The notes beneath the pieces are model-generated. The model ran no database searches, was not told the origin of the DNA, and saw only the letters and a list, made by a program, of their open reading frames with translations. From the NCBI GenBank assembly GCA_009617715.1, contig VTFK01000039.1, forward strand, positions 682,001 through 746,000: a stretch of DNA of 64,000 nt, read 5' to 3'. The translations under genes were made by a program, and so were the position numbers. Positions 13,501-24,070 of this stretch are shown one piece after another. The first letter of the stretch is position 1, and the number at the start of each line of letters is the position of its first letter. This DNA comes from Plectrocnemia conspersa. Lineage: Eukaryota; Arthropoda; Insecta; Trichoptera; Polycentropodidae.

Positions 13501-16500
13501 AACGGTTTTTCGATTGATTGACCTTTGATTTGCTCACTTAGCGATGGATCACTTCTTCCGTTTACCACATTGAAGGTTAAAGAAAATTAACTTCACACGA
13601 ACCGTAGATGCGTATCAGGATGTAATATAAAAGTATGGGAAGAAAATTGTGGTCGGAATGCGATGCGAAATACCGTTCGTTGTGCGGAACAAAACCATAT
13701 GATTTATTATGCGATTCAATAAATATGCAAAACATACGTGTATACAACCTTTTGTGTGTGTGTATGTATGTGATGTTTAACGTGTATAGTTTCACCTAAA
13801 CAAATACAGAAATGTGTACGTATGCAAATCTAACGATGACAATTTGTGAGCGTCACGTGAAAAATTATACGTTATGAAAATGAAATGTAAAATATAAAAA
13901 TATCCATTTTTTACAGTAATCGGTATGTAAACTAATAGTATTTACTACTATTTTTAATAAAGATAAAAATAGTGATATTAATTTAATACACCTCGATTAT
14001 AAAATATCAATTTTATTGATATTCAATTTATATTATCCAATGAAACGCATAAATCTTGTTAATCTTATCATACGTGAACATTTGTTGTTGCTTTAATTTA
14101 ATAATATAGGTTAAAATACCACCAAAATAAATAAAAGGCAATAATCTTAAACTGGTCGAATAATTTGTAAATATCAATAAAATTGCTAATATATGATCGA
14201 AGCGTAATAAATTAATAACCCTGTGTTTATATTTATTGATCATAAATAAACAAGCAATACTAATAGCACTATCATGTTTCTGTAAATACGTACACTTTAC
14301 ATTACTATTTTACATTTTTATAGCTCGCTTGATTCGCCATCTTGTTTCAAAATGGCGGATATTTAAAAAAGTAAAATTTAAAAAATCCTACAAAAAAAAA
14401 TCCTACATAAAAAATAAAAAAAAATGAAAACCTTGTAAAACAAAAAATTAAAAAAAATCGATTTCTATTTTTTGGATCATACAATATTAATATAAATAAT
14501 ATTTAATATGTACATGGTATGTGGGACATAACGATTTTTGTACCGTACTTTTTCAATCGAATTTCCATAAAAAAAAACAATAAACATAATTTCTATATTA
14601 TATTTATAAGACAATTTGATCCTCAATTCTGCTACAAAATGGCGGCTGAAAAATCGTAATCTCCTTTAAAAAAAATAGTTAAGAAAACAAAAATGACTAA
14701 CAATATATATATTGTAATAAAATAAAAATAAAAATATTAATTATAAAATAATATTATAAAAGACGTATCTGATTTTCTTTACCAAATATATAATAATAAC
14801 TACAAAAATTTTACGACAGTTATGTTTGTATATTATTTTCAAATATTTAGATTTGCCAATAAGTTAAATTGAAAAAATATATTTTTAATTAATACATATT
14901 TAATAAAAAGCTACTTTTAAGCCCACCATTACTAATATAAAAAGATAATCATACACGATACATAGACAATAAAAATTGAATTGGTAAAAAAGTCCATTAC
15001 AAAAAAAGTAAATGTTGTTTTGAAGATTATGTTTTTTATTTGTGGTTACTTTCTTTTTGTTATGTCTGGTGGTTAAGTTAAATTAATAATTTAATCTTCA
15101 TTTCCATTTCGTTTAGCAGTTATATTTGCTATATCTACACCCTAATGTTATAAATATGTTAAAACTGAAATATAAATAAACATTTTGCAAATTTTATGTT
15201 TTATAAAATACATTCGAAAGTTGTTTATTACAAAGGCCTTCCGGAGCAAAGTTTCGAGCTATATTAAATTATTATGATACATTTATACGAACCTAAATTT
15301 GATAATTTTGGCAAAACCAATTTGACAAATCGATTTAGCTACGGAAAAGCTTACGACTTAATGAACATTATTTTCATACGCGAGACACAAGGAAGTGTTT
15401 TGAACTCATCAGTTTCGCTTACGAACCGTGCTTTTTGAACCAAAAACGTAAATTACATAAGACATTACGAAGTAAAGAAAAATACGTAAAAAATCGCCTT
15501 TGTCAAACGACTTCTTTTCATCGTTAAAATAACGAATAAAACTTCAGTTATATTTCGTAAAGTGTAATAAGCGATGCAGTCTCGATATAATATATTTTTT
15601 AATGAATGAGAATAATTTTGAAAATTAGTATAGATAAGATCGGATTAAATTTACGCCGCGGAAAAACTATTGTCTTAACAACGTTTTATGGAATAATGAG
15701 AGCTGTTTTTGAGAATTTTGATCACGTTTAATTATTACGTAACGCCAAAATACCGCTGCGCTGTTTTGTCGTCAGATTTTTGTAATCCGGTACAATCGGC
15801 GAAGTGTTGCCATATTACGTGGAAACTTAACGGTAATGTTTTGTTCGGAAATTCGAGGTTATGTAAGGTGGCCAGATTTTGAAAATAACAAGTGAGGACA
15901 CTAAAAATATAAAAGCTATAATTTAGTTTGAATTTTGCTCAAGGAGGACAAAGAAGGACAATTTTTTTAAGAAGACGTCTGGTCACCTTAGGTAATCTCA
16001 AATCTTTATGTTATGGGTGATTGCACAAATATTTAAATTTAATAATGAGAAGAAAAAATATAAGTTGCTTAAAAAGACTTTCTATATTGAAATAAAATAT
16101 AAATAATATTCAGTACTTATTAATTGAAATCCAAACTTCTCGGACCAAACCGAGCTACTGCGGTATGTCCAGTATGTCGACGCGCACAAGGGCTCGCAAT
16201 AACACTGCGGAGCGACTCTTTGAATACACTGTGACATATGCACATATAATATATTGGAATTTGGATTCCTCTCTATCTTGTCTAAAACTGATAGATTAAG
16301 ATAAACTTATTGATTATTACAAATTCTAGATAAAAACGTGCATTTTTTACAGTATAAAAATAGAAATATGTCAAATTTTGCTTATGGTCAATTTTGGTCA
16401 TAAGCCTGCGTGTATATAAAATATTCCTAATACTGCCATTTTAAATGAATTTGCTAATGCACAATTTTGGCCATAGACGTTTATTAAAAAAATATTAACG

Positions 16501-16974
16501 GAATAAGTGTATTGAAAATGATGTATTCTTATAAGAATCAAACTTGAAATTTATTTTCGATAACACTGCATACGATTGAGCTAACGTTGCGATACAACTA
16601 GCGTAATAATTGTTACACTGCTTGAAATAATTGAAAACACACTTAGGGTAGGTTAGGTGTTACTCGCGGTTAACGGTTTAAAATATTTATTACACTTTTT
16701 GGATCAACTCTTTAAATATCACAAGACACAAATAATTATTTTTACGATCACGATTTTTTTGCGCCTTATCGCCGCCGTCGAAAAGAGAGTTGATTTTTTA
16801 TATGCATTTTGGAGATGTTTATCTGTTAATCCGGCGCGGCGTTGTAAGTAGATCAGAGAATGCTGTCCGAACAATGGTAGCAAAATTGGCACAAAAAGAG
16901 TAACCGAACTAGCGGCTCCTCCTCACCGAATCCATGTCGGCCTCTCCTGAACTATCCTGGAGCGAAGAAGGCAT
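9644..16974 (-). CDS. AKAP2/MISP-motif protein, two coding exons
   Basis: This is a predicted 313-residue protein from exon 1 (16974-16927) and exon 2 (10537-9644), joined in phase 0 across a 6.4-kb intron. Residues 23-40 (RIQREIIEVTERENEFRR) form the basic-acidic helix typical of the AKAP2 C-terminal/MISP family, whose members bind actin or act as anchoring proteins. A second copy of the helix lies at about 180-204 (VEEKIQKELMEMKNREIELK), followed by an acidic stretch at 216-233. Two short repeats follow, RPTKSIGEL (238-246) and KPAKSLAEL (271-279), and a basic C-terminal helix (KLIAKWESLIQQKQE). No signal peptide or membrane segment is present, so it is probably cytosolic or cytoskeletal. 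The start is the first in-frame ATG after an upstream stop in exon 1. Further exons in the intron cannot be excluded. Family assignment rests on motif recall. Confidence 0.65.
10990..11175 (+). repeat. Copy of the GAATTGTTT/GGATTC repeat family
   Basis: It contains GGAATTATTTTAAGAGATAT, TAAAACGAATTGTTTTTCTT, AAGGATTCATTACAGAGAG and a terminal TTGTTTTATGGAACAATTAT, in the same order as the copy at 22719. Confidence 0.65.
11380..11570. repeat. Related inverted-repeat element of the GAATTGTTT family
   Basis: It begins AAAACGAATTGTTTATGCAT and ends GCGAATTGTTTTATGGAAC, so the two ends are inverted relative to each other. The interior contains TCAGAACAGTGAACACCCC, which recurs on the opposite strand at 42300-42325. 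Confidence 0.6.
12400..12720 (+). pseudogene. Mariner-type (Tc1/mariner superfamily) transposase remnant
   Basis: Around 12490-12550 one frame reads GLPRSPDLTPLYFLWDYLK, closely matching the mariner block RSPDLTPxDFFLWGYLK that carries the third catalytic acid. Here the position of that aspartate is tyrosine. Upstream, HTS in a neighbouring frame resembles the block around the second aspartate. Downstream, NKPATIT and a C-terminal ECQRWDGGYLDI-like stretch match the usual end of these proteins. Frameshifts and stops are present and the N-terminal half was not found, so it is an inactive fragment. Confidence 0.75.
14320..14365 (+). repeat. Short palindromic repeat CGCCAT-TTG-CAAAATGGCG
   Basis: GATTCGCCATCTTGTTTCAA is followed by AATGGCGG. 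Similar copies lie at 17575-17612 and 59668-59705. The core is a near-perfect palindrome and could fold as a hairpin. Confidence 0.55.
15864..15990. mobile_element. 127-bp MITE with TAAGGTGRCCAGA ends
   Basis: The left end TAAGGTGGCCAGA and right end TCTGGTCACCTTA are inverted copies. The interior contains AGGAGGACAAAGAAGGACAA. The TA next to each end is consistent with TA target duplications. A second complete copy lies at 33593-33755 in the opposite orientation and a partial copy at 24655-24770. Confidence 0.75.
16927..16974 (-). CDS. AKAP2/MISP-like gene, exon 1 (start codon)
   Basis: Sixteen codons, MPSSLQDSSGEADMDS, end at a GTGAGG donor in phase 0, matching the phase-0 acceptor at 10537. 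A second in-frame ATG is codon 14 (16935). An in-frame TAA lies upstream in the 5' UTR. The link to exon 2 is inferred from strand, phase and the absence of a better partner. Confidence 0.6.
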
Positions 16975-17093
16975 TCGCGAGTGGAACTCTGGTTCGGGGG
17001 AAGTTTCGTCTCGTGCGTTAACTATTAGCGTTTAGTTGAGAGACGCAGGCGGCGAACAGGCGACCGACGCTCGCCTCGCGCCTACTAGACTGA
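16975..17093 (-). promoter_or_regulatory. Predicted core promoter and 5' UTR of the AKAP2/MISP-like gene
   Basis: A TTCAGTC initiator on the minus strand places the start site near 17091, giving a 5' UTR of about 117 bases. The block from about 16750 to 17250 is markedly richer in CpG than its surroundings, as is common at broad insect promoters. No TATA box was seen. Confidence 0.5.
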
Positions 17094-19847
17094 ACTGCTC
17101 ACCTGGTGATTGTTTCACCGTTCGCGGTGGCTCGAAACTTGTTTTACCGCTCCACAGAGGACTCTCGCGTCGTCGATGGTCGGTTTCTTTTCTTTTTCTA
17201 CTTCAAATGTTGAGGTATCGACGGAGCGCGGGCTGCTACTAATAAATAACCAATTAATTATAGATACGATCGCGTGTACTTTTGGTCTAAAACATTATTT
17301 TAATGGAACAATGTTCCACTCTTGTTTAACGTCTGAAAACGACCCACACATTTACAGTCCCACAACAAAAATGTACTTTTTTGCTACGCGGCTACATATT
17401 TTTAAAAATTTAAAAAAACTTATCTACCGTTTAGAAAAAGTTAGCTTCCGCTGCCTATTTGAGACGATTTTTTTAAACTATTTCCATGAGATTTCAAAAA
17501 CCTTTTATTCATGTATCTAAACAAACAGTGGTTTTAAATAAATTTCTATCTAAACTCTTTAAAAAATATAACATACCTGATACGCCATTTTGTTTTAAAA
17601 TAGCGAATATTATTAGTTAAAAAATTGTAGCTTTATTAATAAAATTCATTAAAAAAAATATTTACAAAATGTCATCTAACATATTGATATACTTTCAAAG
17701 GAAAACTAGTTGATTATTGCAATCAATGTAGGGAGGATTTTTTGTGAGTTTAATTGTGACTTTACCTTGCTTTTTATTTTAATTGAATGTATACCCATAA
17801 GCTACAACTATGTGGTTTATTTTAATTAATGTAAATAAAGTAACAGTAAGATATTTAAAGCTTTATCTGATTATTTTTTACCTCCTATTCATTTTACATA
17901 GAAATTTTATTAGTCAATTCACGTACTCTGCTAGAAAACATGTGCGCGAGAAAAGTGCTTGTAAAATTAAACAAAAATGAATTTATTCTTAAATTTAATA
18001 ATATTTACAGAGAAGTAATTATGTATTTTTTAGTATTAAAATAATATCTAAAGGCGGTTGTTAAGGCCAAGTTGTATGTAAAACGTTAAGGTTAAAGTGA
18101 AGGCTGAAATCGGCGCTATTCTCTTCCAACTTCATAACGATGGTTTTGACTTTAAAACTTGTACTCGGAAGCTAATCTAGTAAATACTAGATTTATATTT
18201 TAAATTATGTCTAAATATTTTAGAAGGCAATTTATTTTATTACTTTTTGTAATAGTTTTTGTATATAATTCAGCGCTGCAGTGCCAATGAAAGAGTCACC
18301 ACTAGTAAAATTATGTTATACAATATACAGTGTTACTTTTAGTGATAATAAAGTTTTTTATGTGTGTTTGCCATTATTAAGATGTGCGATTTTCATAGCA
18401 TATACAAAGTTGCATTATTTAGGAATTTTAATCCACAAATAGAATTACCTATTTTACACGGTAGGTCAAGGATAGTCAGACTTTTATTACCCCCTAGCAG
18501 CTGAAATTGTTGATGTTGTTTTACACAGTGATTAATAAATCCAGTTATAGTTTATGTAATGATTTAATCCCATATATTTTCAATATTTTTTCAGATTTAA
18601 ACCAATCGTGCTAAAATGTCAGGTTAATAAAGACTATTTTTAATAAAATTGCTTATAAAATACTGTTTTATAAGTGAGGCTATTTATCGAAGCATTTTTT
18701 TCGAACGAATAATATGTACACAATTGCACTTAATAAGTAATTAATATATTTCTATCAGCTATATCCCTCTCTCATTAACTAAAACAAAATACATAAATCG
18801 TAGCAGTCATATTTTATCAAAAATAAAACATAATTTATTCAAAATCTAAAGAATTTATTAAATTTCATGATAAGATTTTTTGTTAATTTTAAATTTTGCC
18901 AAACGGATGGTGACGAGTGGCAATTAAACAGATTGGGCCGCTGCAGAATTCATAGATAAAACCATAGAATATGTTGCCTTCGCCGTCGTCACGTCAGTGC
19001 TACCAGAGTGCTGCTTAGTTTTGTTTATAATAAAATAAATACACAGTCCCCCGCAATATAATCTTTTTAATAATTCAATAGCTGAATATATCTCCAAAAT
19101 TGCACTTAAAAAGTAATACATATACTCATATCAGCAATATGACATTGAAAAAAAAAAATTTTATTTTCAACAACTTATAAATTTATAAAAAATAGTACTC
19201 ATGTTGTATCAAAAATAAAACATCATTTATTTAAAATATAAACTCAAATTGCTTTCAAAGAATTTCTTCAGTTTCATGATGAGATCTTTTTGATATGTTT
19301 TATATTTTACATAGTTCATTTTTAATCTGATTGTTTTATTTTTAAAACGAATATAACATCCCAAATAAATGATCAATATTACATAGTAAATAATTAAAAA
19401 ATGTTATTTTTAAAGAAATAGTAAATGACCAAATTTTGCGATGTGTGGATAATTGAACATCGATACTGTTTTTATAAAAAGTGGGAATAAAATACAAAAA
19501 TATACAGTTTATATTAGTGATATACTTTTTTGATTTTAAGCTAAGTTATATTTTTGCATAAATATATTTACTAAAGATTTAAATAATACTATATGCATTT
19601 AAGATAAAAAAATTATAAATTGTTATTGGCCGACTTACGATATTTTAAGATGTGAGTATTTATTGTGCTGGTAACATTAACCAGTTGGTAACATTTTGAA
19701 AGGCCGGTCGGGGCATGGACTTTGACAATTTTTACAAAAATCGATGATATATTTATGATTGTTGATTGAAAATCATCTCAAAATGGTAAATATTAATTTA
19801 CAACAAAAATGTGATTAATGTTTTGATATCTTCGGGTTTTTTCTCGA
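17094..19847. other. Spacer between divergent AKAP2/MISP-like and TIMM44 promoters
   Basis: About 2.8 kb of mainly AT-rich sequence separates two divergent start sites. It contains a copy of the palindromic CGCCAT repeat at 17575-17612 and short A/T-rich open frames without similarity. No gene was recognised. Confidence 0.5.
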
Positions 19848-19934
19848 TTACGTCATTGCTTTTACGAAAAGTGAGGTTATAAAAGTTGTGCATTAGTGAA
19901 ACGTTATGAATGGTTGTTAAAATTCGTTTCAGTT
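19848..19934 (+). promoter_or_regulatory. Predicted TIMM44 core promoter
   Basis: A TTTCAGTTG initiator at 19928-19936 predicts transcription from about 19931, with a 63-base 5' UTR. A perfect CRE/ATF-type octamer, TTACGTCA, lies at 19848-19855, about 80 bases upstream. No TATA box is seen at the usual distance. Confidence 0.5.
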
Positions 19935-19993
19935 GCACTATCGGAACGTTGTCAGACGGTGCGGCAAGTTCGCTAGCTTACAAAACAACAATA

Positions 19994-20028
19994 ATGATCT
20001 TTCAAATAGTTCCTCTGTCAAAATTATA
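19994..20028 (+). CDS. TIMM44 exon 1
   Basis: ATG plus 11 codons encode the start of the presequence, ending at a GTAAGT donor in phase 2. The phase agrees only with the acceptor TCTAG at 20106-20110, not with the TTTAG five bases earlier. Confidence 0.8.
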
Positions 20029-21714
20029 GTAAGTAATGTAATATATCTTTTGTATTAATACATATTTTGAATTGTATCAATATATAAACGACGTTGTATT
20101 TTTAGTCTAGTCAGTATTCAACCAAACGTCAGGGATTTTTCTCGCAATTCATCGACAATGTCAAACAGGATATGGCTAAAAATAAAGACATGAAAGAGAG
20201 TTTACAAAAGTTTAGAGAAGAAGCTGAGAGATTAGAACAAACGGATGCTTTAAAAGCGGCTAGAAAAAAGTTTGAAACTGTCGAAAAGGAAGCGTCTAAA
20301 AGCAGCGAGGTGATTAAAGAAAGGTTCGAAGGCATCAGAGAGAAAGTTCAAGGCGTAATCGATGAAGCCAGCAAATCGGATATAGCGAAAAGAGCAGGTC
20401 CTAAAAAAAAATTGATTGTAAACAGTCAACTATAGAATGGTTTCAATTTTTTTTATATACTTTAGGACAATTCACGGAAGAGATAGGTAAATCGGCGAAA
20501 GGAGTCAGCGATTCAATTTCAGAAACAAGTCAAAAAATTGGTAAAACTGAAGCCTATAAAACGATATCTCAGGTATTAGTGTTAGATCATATGTTGTGTG
20601 TATTATTGAAGTGCTGTTCAATTGATTGTTGATTGTTTTATAGGCAACCGAGGCTGTTAAAAGCGAAATTAATACGCAGGGTATAGAAGGAAGAGTTTAT
20701 ATATCGCCCGTGACTCTTAGGAAACGAATTGATACTTCCTCTGTGATGGACAGTAAAATTGTTGAGCCAAATACGGATGCGACTGGCGTCGAATTGCACA
20801 AAGACTCTAAATTTTATCAACAGTGGCAGAATTTTAAAGATAATAATCAATACGTTAATAAGGTATATATGAAATAAAAAATTAATTCTAGAACAATTAA
20901 TGCTTTTTTCCAAAAATATCTATTTTATTATACTAATTCTCACTTTGTTTTTCATTAAGTAATTGTATACAAATTTATACACGATATATTGAAATAATGA
21001 GTAAAAATTTGGGTTGCAGTACAAATCTCTGTGTACCAAATATATATAAAAATGCCTTCCAATCCTTATATTGCTTTATTTTATTTTTATACAAATTTTA
21101 AAATGTTTATTTATTTAAAATTTTAGGTATTAGATTGGAAAATCAAATATGAAGAGTCTGAAAATCCCGTCATTCGAGCCTCAAGACTGCTTACTGAAAA
21201 AATGACTGATCTCTTCGGCGGCCTCTTCCAAAAGACCGAACTGTCCGCTACTATGACTGAGATCTGCAAAGTGGACCCTAGCTTTGAGCAGAAACAGTTC
21301 TTGAAAGACTGCGAAAACGACATCATCCCCAACATCCTCGAAGCCATGGTGCGCGGTGACCTAGACGTCCTGCAAGACTGGTGCTACGAGGGCGCCTTCA
21401 GCGTCATCGCCACTCCGTTGAAACAGGCAAAACAGCTGGGATACTACTTGGATTCTAAAGTGTTGGATATCGAAAACGTCGATCTCATACTAGGCAAAGT
21501 TATGGATCAGGGACCAGTGTTAGTGATTACATTCCAAACTCAGCAGATAATGTGCGTCAGAGACTCGAAGCACAACGTCATCGAGGGAGATCCGAACAAA
21601 GTCATGAGAGTATCTTACGTTTGGGTTCTGTGCAGGGATCCCATGGAATTGAATCCCAAAGCGGCCTGGAGATTGTTAGAGATGTCGGCGAGTAGCAACG
21701 AGCAGCTCGTTTAG
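19994..21714 (+). CDS. TIM44, mitochondrial inner-membrane import subunit
   Basis: TIM44 is the matrix-side scaffold of the presequence translocase motor (PAM); it tethers mtHsp70 to the TIM23 channel. Five exons (19994-20028, 20111-20397, 20466-20572, 20644-20862, 21127-21714) join in frame to 411 residues. The N-terminus MIFQIVPLSKLYQYSTKRQG is short, basic and lacks acids, as expected of a mitochondrial presequence. It is followed by the TIM44 hallmark GFFSQFIDNVKQD and a charged coiled region (KNKDMKESLQKFREEAERLE). VEPNTDATGVELHKDSKFYQ marks the junction to the C-terminal Tim44 domain (about residues 195-405), which binds cardiolipin-rich membrane. All introns are GT-AG and 68-264 bases long. 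The length is somewhat below the roughly 450 of vertebrate homologues, mainly at the N-terminus. The identification is firm. Confidence 0.95.
20111..20397 (+). CDS. TIMM44 exon 2
   Basis: Encodes YSTKRQGFFSQFIDNVKQD and the Lys/Glu-rich coiled region that contacts mtHsp70 in this family. It ends GCA G before the GTCCTA donor, in phase 1. Confidence 0.9.
20466..20572 (+). CDS. TIMM44 exon 3
   Basis: Encodes QFTEEIGKSAKGVSDSISET and SQKIGKTEAYKTISQ. It runs from a TTTAG acceptor to a GTATTA donor and ends in phase 0. Confidence 0.9.
20644..20862 (+). CDS. TIMM44 exon 4
   Basis: Seventy-three codons in phase 0 include VYISPVTLRKR and VEPNTDATGVELHKDSKFYQ, which are strongly conserved in metazoan TIM44. 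The donor is GTATAT. Confidence 0.92.
21127..21714 (+). CDS. TIMM44 exon 5 (Tim44 domain, stop)
   Basis: Encodes the Tim44 C-terminal domain: DWKIKYEESENPVIRASRLL, the TEICKVDPSF block, LDVLQDWCYEGAF and VSYVWVLCRDP. It ends at TAG 21712-21714. Confidence 0.95.
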   Translation, partial: VLDWKIKYEESENPVIRASRLLTEKMTDLFGGLFQKTELSATMTEICKVDPSFEQKQFLKDCENDIIPNILEAMVRGDLDVLQDWCYEGAFSVIATPLKQAKQLGYYLDSKVLDIENVDLILGKVMDQGPVLVITFQTQQIMCVRDSKHNVIEGDPNKVMRVSYVWVLCRDPMELNPKAAWRLLEMSASSNEQLV

Positions 21715-22230
21715 TAATTGAAAATTTTACTTTTAAGCTAGACTATGAAATAGGAGATTTTGAAACTTTTAATTGCCACTTTAAGGATTAGTATCGTTAT
21801 TTGATATTAACCTTGTACCAAATACGTTTCACTGTTGAGAGCATTATGAGTTTATCGTCGTTATTTAGTGTTAGTGCTTGAAACGATAAAGTTTTAACGA
21901 CTCATTGCTGTATACTTATAATCGAAGTATATTTTTATAACGTATATATAAATTTAAACGTTTACTTTATTTTATAATTCGACGAAATGTTAAAAGGTCA
22001 CTATATATTTTATCTATCCTGTTTTGTAAATTTTGTTACTAAATTTTTTTTTTTTTTAGTATGATGTTATTGTAATTTATTGTGTATTTAATATTTTTTT
22101 AAATACGTGCTTTGTGACCTTTGAGATTTTTCCGAACATCAAATTATAGTTATACACAGTAAAGCTTAAACCTAAATTTGTACATAAATAATTTTTTTAT
22201 GTAAATAAATGTCTTGAATTTGTATCTATA
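21715..22230 (+). other. Probable TIMM44 3' UTR
   Basis: This AT-rich stretch follows the stop. AATAAA at 22204-22209 is a plausible poly(A) signal. The exact transcript end cannot be fixed from sequence alone. Confidence 0.5.
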
Positions 22231-22718
22231 TTTTATTTATATTTTTATTTTTTATTTCAAGAAGAAAAAGTATTATATTATATGCTAATAAAATATTGCA
22301 TATTTTATTAGTATCAATTCTTGCTTTTTGGATATTGTATCGATTTATTTTAAACACTTGTTTTTCATTTAAAAGTATTAAATAGATCAGGGTCTCAGAG
22401 AAAATGCGAGGCCCGGAGCATCTAATATTTTAGAGGGCCTTCAAAATTTAAAATAAAATTGTGGTATTTTGATGGTATTTAAAATTTCTTGTATTATTAT
22501 ACTTAATTATTTTACAGAAGCTTTTCGCGCTTTCACATTAGCAAATTTACTGATTATTTCAGAATTGTCTAAAATACGCGCTACCTGGTAATAAATGTTG
22601 AGTGTTGCTCTATTTTTTTAAGTTTTCAAGGGATTTTTGTAGTTTAATTGCAAGGTTAAGATTGTACTGTCGTCGGTGTACATTGATAGTTGAATATTTT
22701 TTATAGGTGCTATTTAAC

Positions 22719-22960
22719 AGGGAATTATTTTAAGAGATATATGCATTTATAAAAATACTTTATTCAATAAAACGAATTGTTTGTGCATTAATAATGCAAT
22801 TAAAATCTTCCGATTTTTCTTTGGAAAAAGATTCCTTGCAGAGTTATTTATAAACTGTTCACTGTTCTGACCAATGCTGTTCAATAGTAATGCGCAAACA
22901 ATTTGTTTTATGAAACAATTATATTTTATATATTGCTCATTTAAATTGTCCTCATTTTTT
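22719..22960. mobile_element. GAATTGTTT-family element with inverted ends
   Basis: The left part carries AAAACGAATTGTTTGTGCAT and the right part, on the other strand, carries AAAACAAATTGTTTGCGCAT. The two arms are inverted copies of about 25 bases around an interior of roughly 100 bases, suggesting a MITE. Other copies lie at 4590, 10990 and 11380. Confidence 0.65.
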
Positions 22961-23500
22961 AAGAGTGAATTTACATTAGTTTGTATAGAATGAAGAGAAA
23001 CGGCTCAAGTATACTTCACTGAGGTACACCAGTTGGTATTTAATGCAGTATGGAAAATGTGTTATTTAGCGAAACAACATAGCTTCGATTCTTCAGATGT
23101 GACCGTAAAATGTGGATAATATAACAAAGAGTTACAGTTTATACATAAATCTATCATGCCATACTTTATCACAGGCATTTTCTATATCTAGCAATAAAAG
23201 ACTAGAACTTTTATTCGTATTAAAATTTGCAGATATGTGCCGTCAGTCTGTTAAGTTGATGCGCAGTCGAATAAAGTTCAGGGAAACAAAATTTTTCATG
23301 AATGAGTTTGCTATTAAAAGATTCCTTTAATCAAGATTTTATAATGTTTTTAAGTAATTTGCTAAACGACGACAGTCAACTGTTCAGGCGATAGTGAATT
23401 GGTATGTTATCAGCTTTGCCAGATTTTATTTAAAGGATGAATTTTTCCCGTTTTCCAGATAATTGGGAGATATAAAAAAAGCGTGAATTAAATATTTTAG
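22950..23500 (-). pseudogene. Decayed Jockey-like non-LTR retrotransposon RT
   Basis: Read on the minus strand in shifting frames, upstream to downstream, it gives IIWKTGKIHPL, KSGKADNIPIHYRLNS and LSSFSKLLKNII (about 23480-23340), the conserved WKxAxVxPIxKxGK...YRPISLLSxxSKxLE block of Jockey-type elements. Next come LLLDIENACDKVWHDRF (about 23200-23150), equal to the first catalytic aspartate block, and IPTGVPQ (about 23038), followed by SILEPFLFILYKL. Stops interrupt every block. The order is right for a single element that lost its ends and activity. Confidence 0.78.
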
Positions 23501-24002
23501 TTAAAAACGAAGGTTTTTAATCAATATATTATCTAATTTAAATATTCCTAGAGTCTTTCTCTTTGATAACAGCTTAACAATACTGGGAAAAGCCCGCATC
23601 TGTTAAGCACGGTCGTCAACAGCATAAGAATAAATGTAAACAGGTTTTGCCAATTACATGTTAAGCTCTCATGAAATATTTACATCGACTTTTGTTGTTT
23701 TTATTTTCAGTGCGGATATTTTTCCATTCAAAGTAAATAAATATATAGTGCTGCTATATCCAGCATTTTCATTAATAATCTAAAGGGTCTCCTCAAATAT
23801 TCATTCGTCATTGCACCACATGTGTTAACCGCAACTTTTGATTATGTACAGTGTAAACATTTTTTTTATCTCAGTTTGACTTATTTCCGCATAGTATAAC
23901 TGACTTATTATTAGCAAAACTATCTTATTTTGCTGTTTAGAGTGATTCGATTTAGTCTGTTTATTTTTTTTTTCATTGGAAGTTGGGGGAAATTTTATTT
24001 AA

Positions 24003-24070
24003 CGTGCGAATATGACCCTTACGGAAAAGCCATCTAATCGGGCTTGAAGGACCAGCGAAACACTTCTACA
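24003..24070 (+). repeat. Repeat copy shared with 51985-52052
   Basis: ATGACCCTTACGGAAAAG, then CATCTAATCGGG and GAAGGACCAGCGAAAACACTT-like sequence match, base for base over most positions, the reverse complement of 51985-52052. No coding potential is evident. Confidence 0.65.

Larger units (their letters stand above)
10538..16926 (-). other. Intron of the AKAP2/MISP-like gene
   Basis: This AT-rich intron carries two copies of the GAATTGTTT repeat family, a dead mariner-like transposase (12400-12720), a palindromic CGCCAT repeat (about 14320-14365) and a 127-bp inverted-repeat element (15864-15990). No additional coding exon was recognised. Confidence 0.5.

Noticed and set aside
16645..16665. 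TTAGG-like telomeric repeat (also near 42670 and 57218)
   Set aside because: Only two imperfect units at each place, within chance expectation in this composition.
17036..17520. Overlapping plus-strand frames at the AKAP2/MISP-like 5' end
   Set aside because: No similarity, and the block is better explained as the minus-strand promoter and 5' UTR.
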